DNA of 64,000 nt from Janthinobacterium sp. Marseille (GCF_000013625.1 NC_009659.1:992001-1056000), one strand, 5' to 3'; counted from the first letter of the stretch, positions 7,381-16,777 are shown. Notes: a model not told the origin generated them from the sequence alone. Made by a program: numbers and translations.

Positions 7381-8919
7381 TCAGACCGCAGAAACAGGGA
7401 TGTCGTTCAGGCGGATCTTTTCAATTTTTTCTTTCCATTCCTTCGGACCTGTCGTGTGCACCGACGTACCGGTGGAATCAACCGCGACTGTCACCGGCAT
7501 GTCTTGCACATCGAATTCGTAAATCGCTTCCATACCCAGGTCTTCGAAGCCCAATACCTTGGCTTTTTTGATCGCTTTCGATACCAGGTAAGCAGCGCCG
7601 CCGACGGCCATCAGGTATGCCGATTTGTGTTTCTTGATCGCTTCAATCGCGGTCGGGCCGCGTTCCGCCTTGCCCACCATCGAAATCAGGCCGGTTTGTG
7701 CCAGCATCATTTCAGTGAATTTATCCATACGGGTGGCAGTGGTCGGACCGGCCGGACCAACCACTTCATCGCGTACCGGATCAACCGGGCCGACGTAGTA
7801 AATGATGCGATTGGTAAAATCGACCGGCAGTTTTTCGCCTTTGGCCAGCATGTCCTGTATACGTTTGTGTGCCGCATCGCGACCGGTCAGCATCTTGCCG
7901 TTCAGCAGCAGGGTTTGGCCTGGTTTCCACGATGCGACTTCTTCCTTGGTCAGCGTGTTCAGGTCGACACGTTTGGATTGCTCGGTATCCGGCATCCAGT
8001 TGACCTTAGGCCAGTCGGACAGGGCAGGCGGATCCAGATACACCGGACCCGAACCGTCGAGTACGAAATGAGCATGGCGGGTCGCCGCACAGTTCGGGAT
8101 CATCGCTACCGGTTTCGATGCGGCGTGCGTCGGATGCATCATGATCTTCACATCGAGCACGGTGGTCAGGCCACCCAGGCCTTGCGCGCCTATGCCGAGC
8201 GAATTGATCTTGTCGCACAATTCGATACGCAATTCTTCAGTCTTGTTTTGCGGGCCGCGTTTTTTCAGTTCGTACATGTCGATGTCTTCCATCAACACTT
8301 GTTTTGCCATCAGCATTGCGCGTTCCGCGGTACCGCCTATGCCTATGCCCAACATGCCCGGCGGACACCAGCCGGCACCCATCAGCGGCACGGTTTGCAT
8401 GACCCAGTCGACCAGTGAGTCGGAAGGATTGAGCATGACGAATTTGGTCTTGTTTTCCGAGCCGCCGCCTTTGGCTGCGACCTGTACATCAACGGTATTG
8501 CCCGGAACCAACTCCACGTGCACTACGGCAGGTGTGTTGTCCTTGGTGTTTTTGCGCTCGAAATGCGGATCGGCGACGATGGATGCACGCAGCGTGTTAT
8601 CCGGATGGTTGTAAGCCTGGCGCACACCTTCATTGACGGCATCGGTCACCGAGCCGGAGAAACCTTCAAACCGCACACCCATGCCCACCTTCAGGAACAC
8701 ATTCACGATGCCGGTATCCTGGCACAGCGGGCGTTTGCCTTCAGCGCACATGCGTGAGTTGGTCAGGATCTGTGCAATCGCATCTTTCGCGGCCGGGCTT
8801 TGTTCAGCTTCATACGCACGTGCCAAATGCTGGATGTAATCCTGTGGGTGGTAGTAGCTGATGTACTGTAAAGCGGCTGCTACGGATTCGATTAAATCGT
8901 CTTGTTTAATGATGGTCAT
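7381..8919 (-). CDS. fumA: Fumarate hydratase, class I (iron-sulfur)
   Basis: Class I fumarase (512 aa), a [4Fe-4S] enzyme of the TCA cycle that hydrates fumarate to L-malate in the cytosol. The N-terminal alpha domain contains the cluster cysteine in PLCQDTGIVNV (about residue 64) and later cysteine-bearing segments GAGWCPPGMLGIGIGG and IPNCAATRH. The C-terminal beta domain carries the VGPAGPTTATRMDKF segment typical of the family. Length and single-chain arrangement match FumA/FumB-type enzymes. murI follows closely, and the yqhA-like gene lies upstream on the same strand. Confidence 0.95.
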   Translation of the reverse strand: MTIIKQDDLIESVAAALQYISYYHPQDYIQHLARAYEAEQSPAAKDAIAQILTNSRMCAEGKRPLCQDTGIVNVFLKVGMGVRFEGFSGSVTDAVNEGVRQAYNHPDNTLRASIVADPHFERKNTKDNTPAVVHVELVPGNTVDVQVAAKGGGSENKTKFVMLNPSDSLVDWVMQTVPLMGAGWCPPGMLGIGIGGTAERAMLMAKQVLMEDIDMYELKKRGPQNKTEELRIELCDKINSLGIGAQGLGGLTTVLDVKIMMHPTHAASKPVAMIPNCAATRHAHFVLDGSGPVYLDPPALSDWPKVNWMPDTEQSKRVDLNTLTKEEVASWKPGQTLLLNGKMLTGRDAAHKRIQDMLAKGEKLPVDFTNRIIYYVGPVDPVRDEVVGPAGPTTATRMDKFTEMMLAQTGLISMVGKAERGPTAIEAIKKHKSAYLMAVGGAAYLVSKAIKKAKVLGFEDLGMEAIYEFDVQDMPVTVAVDSTGTSVHTTGPKEWKEKIEKIRLNDIPVSAV

Positions 8920-8948
8920 GGCAGTATCGGCTAGAAAGTGATGACGGG

Positions 8949-9569
8949 TTAATGGGATTCGCTGATGGCAGCGGTTTGAGCCATGATGCGATCACTATAA
9001 GCGATGGCCATGGCGGAAAACAGGAATACGATATGGATGCCGGTTTGCGCCAGCAGGGTCTTGGTATCGTAAGCGGAAGCGTTGATAAATGTTTTCAGCA
9101 AGTGAATCGACGAAATACCGATGATCGCAGTTGCCAGTTTTACCTTCAATACCGAAGCGTTTACATGTGACAACCATTCCGGCTGGTCCGGATGGCTTTC
9201 GAGGTTCATCCGCGAGACAAAGGTTTCGTAGCCGCCGATGATCACCATGATCAGCAGGTTGGAAATCATCACGACGTCAATCAGGCCCAAAACCACCAGC
9301 ATGATGGTCGTTTCATTCAGTTTGCTTGGTTTGACCGCGCCCGGGATCGCCACCGCATCCAGGATATGTTGCAGGGAATCAGGATTGCCGAGCACGGCGC
9401 CGATCAAATCCGATAATTCAACCCAGAAATGAAAAACGTAGACGCATTGCGCCAAAATCAGACCCAGATACAATGGTAACTGTAGCCAGCGCGTCATGAA
9501 AATAAAGCGGGCCAGCGGCGGTATCGGCTGTTTTGTTGACAATTCGTTAGTAGATACGGGTGTTTTCAT
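8949..9569 (-). CDS. YqhA family (UPF0114) inner-membrane protein
   Basis: A 206-aa membrane protein when started at ATG 9569; the reading frame is open further upstream to 9644 but that extension has no conserved look. Four hydrophobic segments are visible (residues about 25-50, 85-115, 145-165, 175-195). It shows the family core FIFMTRWLQLPLYLGLILAQ, and MISNLLIMVIIGGYETFVSR in the second transmembrane region. The family is widespread and of unknown function. It sits 29 bases upstream of fumA on the same strand. Confidence 0.85.
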   Translation of the reverse strand: MKTPVSTNELSTKQPIPPLARFIFMTRWLQLPLYLGLILAQCVYVFHFWVELSDLIGAVLGNPDSLQHILDAVAIPGAVKPSKLNETTIMLVVLGLIDVVMISNLLIMVIIGGYETFVSRMNLESHPDQPEWLSHVNASVLKVKLATAIIGISSIHLLKTFINASAYDTKTLLAQTGIHIVFLFSAMAIAYSDRIMAQTAAISESH

Positions 9570-9758
9570 GGGAAGCGTTGGGTTAAGCAGGGATAAAACG
9601 GAAGAATGCATTTTACACGTGCCGACCGTTTTCCTGTGCAGCACGGGTCGCCGATTTCAGCTTGTCGGAGCCAAACCACGGGCACAGAATCGTGTAAGGC
9701 TTCAGTAAGTGTAAAAGCATATTGTGAGTAACAAATAAAATCCATATTGGAGGGGACA

Positions 9759-11741
9759 ATGTCCAGCATCGAGAGCTTCAAACAAGAGGAGCGGGTATTC
9801 AATCCGCCTGTAGATTTCGTAAACAATGCCGCCATCAGCGGCATGGATGCGTATAACGCTCTATGTACTGAAGCCGCGGAAGACTACGAAGGATTCTGGG
9901 CGCGCCTGGCGCAACAGAATGTCTTGTGGAGCAAACCGTTCACCAAACGACTCGATGAGTCGAATGCGCCTTTCTATAAATGGTTCGAAGACGGTGAGCT
10001 CAACGTCTCCTATAACTGCCTCGATCGCCACCTCACCAACGGCAATGCCGACAAAGTCGCGCTGATTTTTGAATCAGACGACGGCAAGGTGACACGTGTC
10101 ACTTATAAGGAACTCTACGAACGCGTCTGCAAATTCGCCAACGGCTTGAAAGAGCTGGGCATCCAAAAGGGCGATCGCGTCATTATCTATATGCCGATGT
10201 CGATCGAAGGCGTAGCCGCAATGCAAGCCTGCGCCCGTATCGGTGCTACGCATTCCGTCGTATTCGGTGGTTTCTCGGCCAAGTCGCTGCAGGAACGCAT
10301 CATCGATGCCGGCGCGGTTGCGGTACTGACTTCGGATTACCAGGTGCGCGGCGGTAAAAACCTGCCACTGAAATCCATCGTCGATGAAGCGCTGGCGCTG
10401 GGCGGTTGCGACACCATCCGCAATGTCGTGGTCTACAAACGCACCGGTGGTGAGATGAATTTCGTCGCCGGCCGCGACATCTGGCTGCACGACCTGGTCG
10501 ACAAACAAAAAGCCGAATGCGAACCGGTTCCTGTCGGTGCCGAGCATCCATTATTCATCCTCTACACTTCCGGTTCGACCGGCAAGCCAAAAGGCGTCCA
10601 GCATTCATCCGGCGGCTATCTGCTGTGGGCGATGCTGACGATGAAGTGGAGTTTCGACATCAAGCCGAACGATGTTTACTGGTGTACCGCCGACATTGGC
10701 TGGATCACCGGCCACACCTATGTGACCTACGGCCCATTGGCTTGCGGCGCGACACAAATCGTATTCGAAGGCGTACCGATGTTCCCGAACGCCGGTCGCT
10801 TCTGGGACATGGTGCAAAAGCACAAGGTCACCATCTTCTACACTGCACCGACCGCAATCCGTTCGCTGATCAAGGCGGCGGATGCAGATCCTGCAGTCCA
10901 CCCAAGTAAATACGATCTGTCCAGCCTGCGTTTGCTGGGTTCGGTAGGCGAGCCTATCAATCCGGAAGCATGGATGTGGTACTACAAAAACATTGGCGGC
11001 GAACGTTGCCCGATCGCTGACACCTTCTGGCAGACAGAAACCGGCGGTCACGTCATCTCGCCGATGCCGGGCGCAACGCCTATGGTGCCGGGTTCCTGTA
11101 CCTTGCCATTGCCTGGTATTGCTGCGGCGGTGGTCGATGAAGTCGGTCACGACCTGGCAAACGGCAAAGGCGGCCTGCTGGTCATCAAGCGCCCATGGCC
11201 ATCGATGATCCGCAACATCTGGAACGACCCTGAGCGCTTCCAGAAGAGCTACTTCCCTCATGAACTGGGCGGCACCATCTATCTCGCCGGCGACGGTGCG
11301 ATCCGCAATGAAGAAACCGGTTACTTCACCATTACCGGTCGTATCGATGACGTGCTGAACATTTCCGGTCACCGCATGGGAACGATGGAAATCGAATCTG
11401 CATTGGTAGCCAATCCTATCGTGGCCGAAGCTGCGGTAGTCGGTAAACCGGATGAAACCACCGGCGAATCGATTTGCGCCTTCGTGGTCCTCAAGCGTAG
11501 CCGTCCGACCGGCGACGAAGCCAAACAGATCGCGAAGGAATTGCGTGACTGGGTCGCGAAAGAAATCGGTCCTATCGCCAAGCCGAAGGAAATCCGTTTT
11601 GGCGACAACCTGCCGAAAACCCGTTCCGGCAAAATCATGCGGCGTCTCTTGCGTGTATTGGCGAAAGACGAAGTCATCACACAGGATATTTCCACTCTGG
11701 AAAATCCGGCCATCCTGGAACAGTTGAAGCAGGCGCAATAG
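9759..11741 (+). CDS. acs: Acetate-CoA ligase (acetyl-CoA synthetase)
   Basis: Acs activates acetate with ATP and CoA through acetyl-AMP. The protein is 660 aa from ATG 9759, which has a strong GGAGGGG ribosome site. Visible signatures: the AMP-binding P-loop [14 protein letters not shown] (about residues 268-281), the segment [10 protein letters not shown] (acetyl-site motif), the hinge region [15 protein letters not shown], and the C-terminal catalytic/acetylated lysine segment [14 protein letters not shown]. This is the canonical chromosomal copy, followed by a terminator and then tRNA-Ser. Confidence 0.97.
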   Translation: MSSIESFKQEERVFNPPVDFVNNAAISGMDAYNALCTEAAEDYEGFWARLAQQNVLWSKPFTKRLDESNAPFYKWFEDGELNVSYNCLDRHLTNGNADKVALIFESDDGKVTRVTYKELYERVCKFANGLKELGIQKGDRVIIYMPMSIEGVAAMQACARIGATHSVVFGGFSAKSLQERIIDAGAVAVLTSDYQVRGGKNLPLKSIVDEALALGGCDTIRNVVVYKRTGGEMNFVAGRDIWLHDLVDKQKAECEPVPVGAEHPLFILYTSGSTGKPKGVQHSSGGYLLWAMLTMKWSFDIKPNDVYWCTADIGWITGHTYVTYGPLACGATQIVFEGVPMFPNAGRFWDMVQKHKVTIFYTAPTAIRSLIKAADADPAVHPSKYDLSSLRLLGSVGEPINPEAWMWYYKNIGGERCPIADTFWQTETGGHVISPMPGATPMVPGSCTLPLPGIAAAVVDEVGHDLANGKGGLLVIKRPWPSMIRNIWNDPERFQKSYFPHELGGTIYLAGDGAIRNEETGYFTITGRIDDVLNISGHRMGTMEIESALVANPIVAEAAVVGKPDETTGESICAFVVLKRSRPTGDEAKQIAKELRDWVAKEIGPIAKPKEIRFGDNLPKTRSGKIMRRLLRVLAKDEVITQDISTLENPAILEQLKQAQ

Positions 11742-11758
11742 ACTACCGGTAGTGCTCG

Positions 11759-11797
11759 AAAAAGCCGTCGCGGCGACCAGCTGCGGCGGCTTTTTTA
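11759..11797 (+). terminator. Rho-independent terminator after acs
   Basis: The arms AAAAAGCCGTCGC (11759-11771) and GCGGCGGCTTTTT (from 11783) pair with one G-T wobble and are followed by a T-tract, 17 bases after the acs stop codon. Confidence 0.8.
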
Positions 11798-11896
11798 TTG
11801 GGGAAGGGCGCTAAAGCAGGAAAACGGGTATTTTTTGGGAAAATTTTGCTATAATCAGCGGCTTCGCTAAAAAGTAGTCCGCGAAGACCAGATTCA

Positions 11897-11987
11897 GGAG
11901 AGATGGATGAGTGGTTTAAGTCGCACGCCTGGAAAGCGTGTGTAGGTTCATAGCCTACCGGGGGTTCGAATCCCCCTCTCTCCGCCA
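11897..11987 (+). tRNA. tRNA-Ser (anticodon GGA)
   Basis: A class II tRNA of 91 bases with acceptor GGAGAGA, anticodon loop CTGGAAA, a long variable arm (GTGTAGGTTCATAGCCTAC), T-arm GGGGGTTCGAATCCCCC, and an encoded CCA end at 11985-11987. An integrase gene starts 166 bases further on, so the 3' end of this tRNA is the likely attachment site. Confidence 0.97.
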
Positions 11988-12021
11988 GAATCTAGTTTTA
12001 AGAAGTCCAAGAACGTCCAAT

Positions 12022-12057
12022 AACCCGCCTCTAGCCTAGTGCTGATGCGGGTTTTTT
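12022..12057 (+). terminator. Rho-independent terminator after tRNA-Ser
   Basis: AACCCGC (12022-12028) pairs with GCGGGTT (12047-12053), followed by a run of T. It ends the tRNA-Ser transcript before the integrase gene. Confidence 0.75.
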
Positions 12058-12152
12058 GTTTTGTGATGTCTTTTGATGTCCATTGAAATCCAACAGATTT
12101 GCACCCATGTTTGTGCACATGTAGGATATGTGTAAATAACCATGGGTACAAA

Positions 12153-13397
12153 ATGCCAAAACTCGCCACCCCTTTAACCGATTTGCGTATCAAAGCTGCA
12201 AAACCAAAGGAAAAACCGTACCAGTTAGCTGACGGGGAGGGAATGTATCTGGAAATACTGCCTTCCGGGTCCAAGGTTTGGCGCATGGCATATCGTCAGG
12301 AAAACAGAACGACTAGCACTCGTTTGACCTTCGGGCATTACCCCGCTGTTGGTCTTGCAGAGGCCAGACGCAAACGCGCGGATACAAAGAAACAGATTGT
12401 AGAAGGAGTGGATCCAGCGCAAGCGCGTCGAGTCGAGAAAGCGATATCGGCAACCGCTGCAGCGAACACATTCGAGGCCGTTGCAAGAATGTGGCACCAA
12501 AACAAGCTTGAGCAATGGCAGCCTAGAACTGCTAACAATATTCTTCGCCGACTTGAACAGGATGTATTTCCTCTCATTGGAAAGCGACCCATCGCAGAAG
12601 TTAAGGCTCCCGTAATGCTGGATGTTTTGAGGCAGATTGAGAAACGTGGCGCGGCAGAGATAGCTAGACGAAATGCACAGGTTTGCAGCCAAATTTTCAG
12701 GTATGCCATTGCTTGCGGCATCGCTGAAAATGATCCAGTTCCCGCTCTACGAGGGGCACTCAAGCCTCGAATCAAAGGCGTTCATGCAGCCATCTTGGTC
12801 GCAGAACTCCCAGAGTTTCTTGAAACGCTTAATCACAACAAAGCCAGAATGTTCCCGGTGACGCGCATTCTCATGCAGTTGATGATGCTGACCTTTGTCA
12901 GAACATCAGAGCTGACGGAAACGCCTTGGTCTGAAGTTGACCTGAAAAACGAACAGTGGGTGATTCCATGGCAGCGCATGAAAATGGGCAAGCGAAAGAT
13001 CAATCCACGTAAAGTAGATCACCATGTGTTTCTGCCGAAGCAAGGATGGGCTTTTCTAAGAGAGCTGCGTACCTATACTGGTGGAAATCAATGGCTTTTC
13101 CCGAATCAACGTGATCCTAAAAAACCGATCAGCAATGGTGCAATTCTTGCGGCTCTCAAACGACTCGGTTATGCCGGCAAGCATACTGGTCATGGTTTCC
13201 GTTCACTCGCTAAAGGCATCTTAAAAACGTTAGGAAACGATATAAGTAATATCGAACGTCAACTAGCGCATTCGTCAGGAGAGGCCTATGGCGCTTCGTA
13301 TGACAGGGAATCTTTTTTGGAGGAACGTAAGATCATGATGCAGGGATATGCAGATTACATTGATGCCGTAAGTAGAAAAATAGGCGACAGTAATTAA
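12153..13397 (+). CDS. P4-type tyrosine integrase
   Basis: A 414-aa site-specific recombinase of the P4/CP4-57 class. The N-terminal DUF4102 arm-binding domain is clear (LTDLRIKAAKPKEKPYQLAD, then GMYLEILPSGSKVWRMAYR). The SAM-like core-binding domain follows, then the catalytic domain with the arginine in LTFVRTSELTETPWSEVD, the HGFR box in HTGHGFRSLAKGIL, the histidine in QLAHSSGEAYG, and the tyrosine in GASYDRESFLEERKIMMQ. All catalytic residues appear present, so it is probably active. Such integrases insert islands at tRNA 3' ends, here tRNA-Ser(GGA). The start ATG 12153 follows the conserved family N-terminus (MPKL...). Confidence 0.93.
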   Translation: MPKLATPLTDLRIKAAKPKEKPYQLADGEGMYLEILPSGSKVWRMAYRQENRTTSTRLTFGHYPAVGLAEARRKRADTKKQIVEGVDPAQARRVEKAISATAAANTFEAVARMWHQNKLEQWQPRTANNILRRLEQDVFPLIGKRPIAEVKAPVMLDVLRQIEKRGAAEIARRNAQVCSQIFRYAIACGIAENDPVPALRGALKPRIKGVHAAILVAELPEFLETLNHNKARMFPVTRILMQLMMLTFVRTSELTETPWSEVDLKNEQWVIPWQRMKMGKRKINPRKVDHHVFLPKQGWAFLRELRTYTGGNQWLFPNQRDPKKPISNGAILAALKRLGYAGKHTGHGFRSLAKGILKTLGNDISNIERQLAHSSGEAYGASYDRESFLEERKIMMQGYADYIDAVSRKIGDSN

Positions 13398-13499
13398 TTG
13401 GCGTCAATATGAAAGCGGTTAAAGCAGTTGCTGTTGAATTGCATCGAATTCTGACCCATTCTTCGTTTTTGATTGCAAAATTTAGCGGTGACACGTCGT

Positions 13500-14123
13500 C
13501 TAGGTCTGTGACGTCTTCGTGCGATAAATCACTGCCAGTACGCGAGAGTCTCCGTTGAGGCTTCGCCCGCGGTGAGGTGTCCGCGAATCGAAGTACACAC
13601 TATCTCCCGGAGCAAGTATCCAAGTTTGTGGCCGACCACCGATTACTGCTTCAAACTCCACCTCGCCTTCCAATACGAAAAGGAATTCTTCTCCGTCATG
13701 TTCAAAACGAACTTCACGTTCAATTTGTGATGGGAACACCATAATAAACGGCTCCATCTGCTTGTGTCGTCGCTTGTGAGCTAAGGCGGTGTAGTCGTAT
13801 CCAAACGAAGAGGCTCCCTTAATGACTGATTCTCGTTGCCATGACCGGACAATGCAGACAGGGGAATCTATTTCTTCTGTTTCCGGCTCCAATAAAGCAG
13901 AAAGATCCGTATCCAAAACCTGCGCAATTTTGACTAAGGTCCCGATGGGAGGAATCACTTTAGAGTTTTCAATCTTGGACAAGTAGCCCTTGGTAAAACC
14001 CGTTTCTAAGGCGAGTTTGTCCTGGGTAAAACCTCGTGAAGTTCTGAGTTTTGAAATTCTTCCTCCAAGTTGAATTTCAATACTTGACGCACTGTCCTGT
14101 TTGTCTGCTTTCTTGCTTGTCAT
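13500..14123 (-). CDS. XRE-family transcriptional regulator with C-terminal cupin domain
   Basis: A 207-aa regulator. Residues about 20-75 form a Cro/CI-type helix-turn-helix (GRISKLRTSRGFTQDKLALETGFTKGYLSKIEN), and residues about 120-200 a cupin domain (HDGEEFLFVLEGEVEFEA, then LAPGDSVYFDSRTPHRG) that would bind a small effector. This architecture is typical of PuuR-like regulators of amine and amino-acid catabolism. It overlaps the DJ-1/PfpI gene by four bases (ATGA), so the two are translationally coupled. The palindrome at 14804-14824 is the likely operator; repression lifted by the cupin ligand is inference. Confidence 0.85.
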   Translation of the reverse strand: MTSKKADKQDSASSIEIQLGGRISKLRTSRGFTQDKLALETGFTKGYLSKIENSKVIPPIGTLVKIAQVLDTDLSALLEPETEEIDSPVCIVRSWQRESVIKGASSFGYDYTALAHKRRHKQMEPFIMVFPSQIEREVRFEHDGEEFLFVLEGEVEFEAVIGGRPQTWILAPGDSVYFDSRTPHRGRSLNGDSRVLAVIYRTKTSQT

Positions 14124-14752
14124 TCTGAATGTCTTGAATGTTGAAAGGGGAGCGCACTCATGTTTGCGCTGCGAGCGACAGTGTACTCCATGATACGTGC
14201 GGTCTCAGCAGCTGTTTCAGCGTCAAATATCTTCTCAAGAATGTATAGAGTTGTATCTATGCATAGCGTAACTCCGCCGCCAGTGATGACGCGTCCGTTG
14301 TCGATCACGGAACCTTCGACCACCTTAATACTGTCGTAATTCTTTTGCATAAGATTTATCGGCGGGTATTCGGGCTCAACAACGGCGCGTTTTGTGGTGG
14401 CAGTTTTGCCGTCTAGAACCCCGCTTGCGGCGAGAATCATGGCGCCGGTGCATACCGATGCAATAAGGGAGGTCACAGCTGCGTGCTTGAGGTAAAGAAG
14501 CGTAGTCTGGTTTTTAGCTTGCTCAACCCAGCCTGGACCGCCGGTAACAATCAGCACGTCCACCTCTGGTGCATCTTCAATTCCGAAATCTGCTTGCACC
14601 ACCAACCCATTTGAAAACAGTACATTGCCTCGTTTGGGTGCAATCGTGCAGATTTCGATTTCTGGCTTTATGCGTTTTGCCATCGACAGTACTCCATACG
14701 TCGCCAAGTCGACGGGCTCTACGCCTTCATAGATAAAAACACCGAATTTCAT
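14120..14752 (-). CDS. DJ-1/PfpI family protein (isonitrile hydratase-like)
   Basis: A 210-aa class I glutamine-amidotransferase-fold protein. The nucleophile elbow SVCTGAMILAASGVLDG (Cys about residue 114) and the later ITGGGVTLCIDTTLYILE segment match the InhA/isonitrile hydratase-like branch of DJ-1/PfpI. There is no amidotransferase partner domain, so it probably hydrates or hydrolyses a small molecule itself. It is the first gene of the leftward arm and is coupled to the XRE-cupin regulator. It faces the transporter-RidA-MOSC-reductase operon, so a shared pathway is likely. The substrate is not known. Confidence 0.8.
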   Translation of the reverse strand: MKFGVFIYEGVEPVDLATYGVLSMAKRIKPEIEICTIAPKRGNVLFSNGLVVQADFGIEDAPEVDVLIVTGGPGWVEQAKNQTTLLYLKHAAVTSLIASVCTGAMILAASGVLDGKTATTKRAVVEPEYPPINLMQKNYDSIKVVEGSVIDNGRVITGGGVTLCIDTTLYILEKIFDAETAAETARIMEYTVARSANMSALPFQHSRHSE

Positions 14753-14761
14753 GCATTTCTC

Positions 14762-14775
14762 CTTATTTAAATAAG
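14762..14775. promoter_or_regulatory. 14-base palindrome just upstream of the DJ-1/PfpI gene
   Basis: CTTATTTAAATAAG is a perfect palindrome, ten bases from the start codon at 14752. It may be a regulator half of the leftward leader or a chance A/T palindrome. Confidence 0.3.
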
Positions 14776-14784
14776 TGCTTCAAT

Positions 14785-14926
14785 ATGAAACATAATGCCA
14801 CAAATGTTTCATGGCATGAAACATGCAGTAATGACTAAGTCGGCAAAATATAGAATCCTATAGGTAAATTAGTGCACTTAATTAAAGCACGATAAAAATT
14901 AAACATTTTTTTACAAAAAATGTTTC
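14785..14926. promoter_or_regulatory. Divergent control region with 10-1-10 palindromic operator
   Basis: The centre is a perfect inverted repeat, ATGTTTCATG (14804-14813) and CATGAAACAT (14815-14824), separated by one G. A single half-site ATGAAACAT lies at 14785-14793, and ATGTTTC occurs again at 14920-14926, near the rightward operon start. One central full site with half-sites towards both genes is what a dimeric regulator controlling both directions would use. The XRE-cupin protein encoded at 13500-14123 is the best candidate. The repeats are seen; the binding protein is inferred. Confidence 0.65.
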
Positions 14927-14989
14927 CTAATATGAGCACATATTTATGCCGTTTATTTTCCCAATCACTTTTTCATTAAGGAAATGAGC

Positions 14990-16309
14990 ATGGCATTCAA
15001 CGCAAGCGCAACTGCCTCTACCGTAAATCCGCGGGCAGAAAAGCAAAAAATCAGGTCGGTGGTCTTCGCAAGTGCGATAGGTACCATTATCGAGTGGTAT
15101 GACTTTCTTATCTACGGTATGGCCGCAGCATTGGTTTTTAATAAATTGTTCTTCCCCAATATCGACCCCTTGTTAGGAACGCTCGCCGCACTGGGTAGCT
15201 ACGCGGTAGGTTTCCTGGCACGACCGTTGGGCGGCGCAATTTTCGGCCACTATGGGGACCGCATCGGGCGGAAATCGATACTGATGATTACTCTGGCCCT
15301 GATGGGTATCGGGACCTTCCTCATTGGTTTGCTACCTACTTACGGCCAAATTGGTATATGGGCGCCTATCTTGTTGATCACCCTGCGCATTATTCAAGGC
15401 ATAGGACTGGGTGGTGAATGGGGTGGGGCTGCAGTGATGGTGCTGGAACATTCTCCAAAGAACCGTCGAGGTTTTTATGGAAGTCTGGTCCAGGTTGGCT
15501 TCCCTCTCGGCCTTGTAATCGCAACGCTGGTGTTTTCCTTCGTATCCAAGATGCCTGAGGCAGACATCTTGAGCTGGGGCTGGCGCATTCCATTTTTGCT
15601 TAGCGCCGTACTGATCATTGTCGGCATATTCATCCGCAAGAATGTTGAAGAATCTCCGGTCTTCGAAGACATGAAGATGCGCAAGGCATTATCGAAAAGT
15701 CCTGTCATGGACGTCATCCTGAAACATCCGCGTACATTCTTCATCGCCATAGGCTTGAAAATTTCCGAGGTTTCCTGGGTCTACATGCTGACGGTATTCA
15801 TGGTTGTCTACGCAACCACTACCCTGGGACTGCCGAAGTCGCTGATTCTGGAGGCAATCCTTATTGCTGCCATGGTAGAAATTGTGACCATCCCACTGTT
15901 TGGTTATTTGTCTGATGTAATCGGACGTCGACCACTGTATTTCATTGGCGCCTTATTCACGATTGCCTTTGCGTTTCCGCTGTTCTTGTTTATGGAAATG
16001 CGCACGCCTGAGGCCGTCATTCTCACCGTTGTTGTTGCCATGAGTATGGGCCACGGCCTGATGTTTGCGCCGGAAGCGACCTACTTCCCGGAACTGTTTG
16101 GCGCCAATGTTCGCTATAGCGGTGCATCCTTCGGATTCCAGGTGGCGGCGGCAATCGGCGGTGGTTTGAGTCCGATTATCGCTACAGCTCTGGCCGGATA
16201 CCTGGGCGGCACTGCCGGCGTCTCCATCATGCTCATCCTGCTGGCGCTCATTACGCTCACGGCTGCGTTCTTTGCTCGCGAAACCAAAAATGAAGCACTC
16301 TTGAAGTGA
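14990..16309 (+). CDS. MHS-family MFS transporter (metabolite:proton symporter)
   Basis: A 439-aa permease with about 12 transmembrane helices. The N-terminal motif SAIGTIIEWYDFLIYGMAAA and the loop signature GHYGDRIGRKSILMITLALMG are diagnostic of the metabolite:H+ symporter (ShiA/ProP-like) branch. A second family mark is RIIQGIGLGGEWGGAAVM. ATG 14990 is preferred to ATG 14984 because AAGGAA (14978-14983) is correctly spaced from it. It is the first gene of the rightward operon with ridA, the MOSC gene and the reductase gene. It probably imports the compound metabolised by the downstream proteins; identity unknown. Confidence 0.85.
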   Translation: MAFNASATASTVNPRAEKQKIRSVVFASAIGTIIEWYDFLIYGMAAALVFNKLFFPNIDPLLGTLAALGSYAVGFLARPLGGAIFGHYGDRIGRKSILMITLALMGIGTFLIGLLPTYGQIGIWAPILLITLRIIQGIGLGGEWGGAAVMVLEHSPKNRRGFYGSLVQVGFPLGLVIATLVFSFVSKMPEADILSWGWRIPFLLSAVLIIVGIFIRKNVEESPVFEDMKMRKALSKSPVMDVILKHPRTFFIAIGLKISEVSWVYMLTVFMVVYATTTLGLPKSLILEAILIAAMVEIVTIPLFGYLSDVIGRRPLYFIGALFTIAFAFPLFLFMEMRTPEAVILTVVVAMSMGHGLMFAPEATYFPELFGANVRYSGASFGFQVAAAIGGGLSPIIATALAGYLGGTAGVSIMLILLALITLTAAFFARETKNEALLK

Positions 16310-16319
16310 TTTTATAAAG

Positions 16320-16346
16320 GGCCGAAATGCGATTGCATGTTCGGCC
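16320..16346 (+). other. Intercistronic hairpin
   Basis: GGCCGAAATGC (16320-16330) pairs with GCATgTTCGGCC (16335-16346) over a GATT loop with one bulged G. It lies between the transporter and ridA genes. It may act as an attenuator or mRNA-stabilising hairpin; there is only a weak T-run after it. Confidence 0.5.
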
Positions 16347-16380
16347 GGAATTTTCGTAAAAAATTAAACAAGGATTAATA

Positions 16381-16776
16381 ATGACAAACAAGATAACCAT
16401 CTCCACTCCAGATGCACCACCAGCTGTTGGGCCTTATGCCCAAGGCACCCAGGCATTGGGATTTGCCTTTTGCTCTGGACAGCTTCCGATTAATCCTGAA
16501 ACAGGAGCGGTTCCTGAAGGCGTTGAAGCGCAAACCAGGCAGTCACTTTCAAATGTGGCTGCGGTACTGGCAGCAGCGGGAGCCAGCATGGATGATGTTC
16601 TGAAAACGACGGTGTTCCTGAAGGACATGAATGACTTCCCTCTGATGAATGCGATTTATGCGACTTACTTCCCCGGCGATCCACCAGCACGTTCGACAAT
16701 TGAAGTCGCGAGATTGCCAAAAGATGTGCTGGTTGAAGTAGAAGCCATAGCGCTTGCGAAATTGAAGGGAGTCTAA
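16381..16776 (+). CDS. RidA family protein (enamine/imine deaminase)
   Basis: A 131-aa YjgF/YER057c/UK114-family protein. It carries PPAVGPYAQGTQ at the N-terminus, FCSGQLPINPETG in the second strand, KTTVFLKDMNDF in the middle, and the arginine of PPARSTIEVARLPKD near residue 105, which in RidA contacts the carboxylate of 2-aminoacrylate. It should hydrolyse reactive enamine/imine intermediates released by PLP or oxidase enzymes. Operon linkage suggests that the pathway produces such an imine. The gene ends one base before the MOSC start codon, so coupled translation is likely. Confidence 0.9.
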   Translation: MTNKITISTPDAPPAVGPYAQGTQALGFAFCSGQLPINPETGAVPEGVEAQTRQSLSNVAAVLAAAGASMDDVLKTTVFLKDMNDFPLMNAIYATYFPGDPPARSTIEVARLPKDVLVEVEAIALAKLKGV

Positions 16777-16777
16777 A

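Noticed and set aside
7456..8418. Long open frame (320 codons) on the plus strand
   Set aside because: It lies fully antisense to fumA, its product is His/Arg/Gln-rich without any domain, and fumA is strongly supported.
10605..11738. Open frame of 377 codons on the minus strand
   Set aside because: Antisense shadow of acs; biased composition, no ribosome site and no family features.
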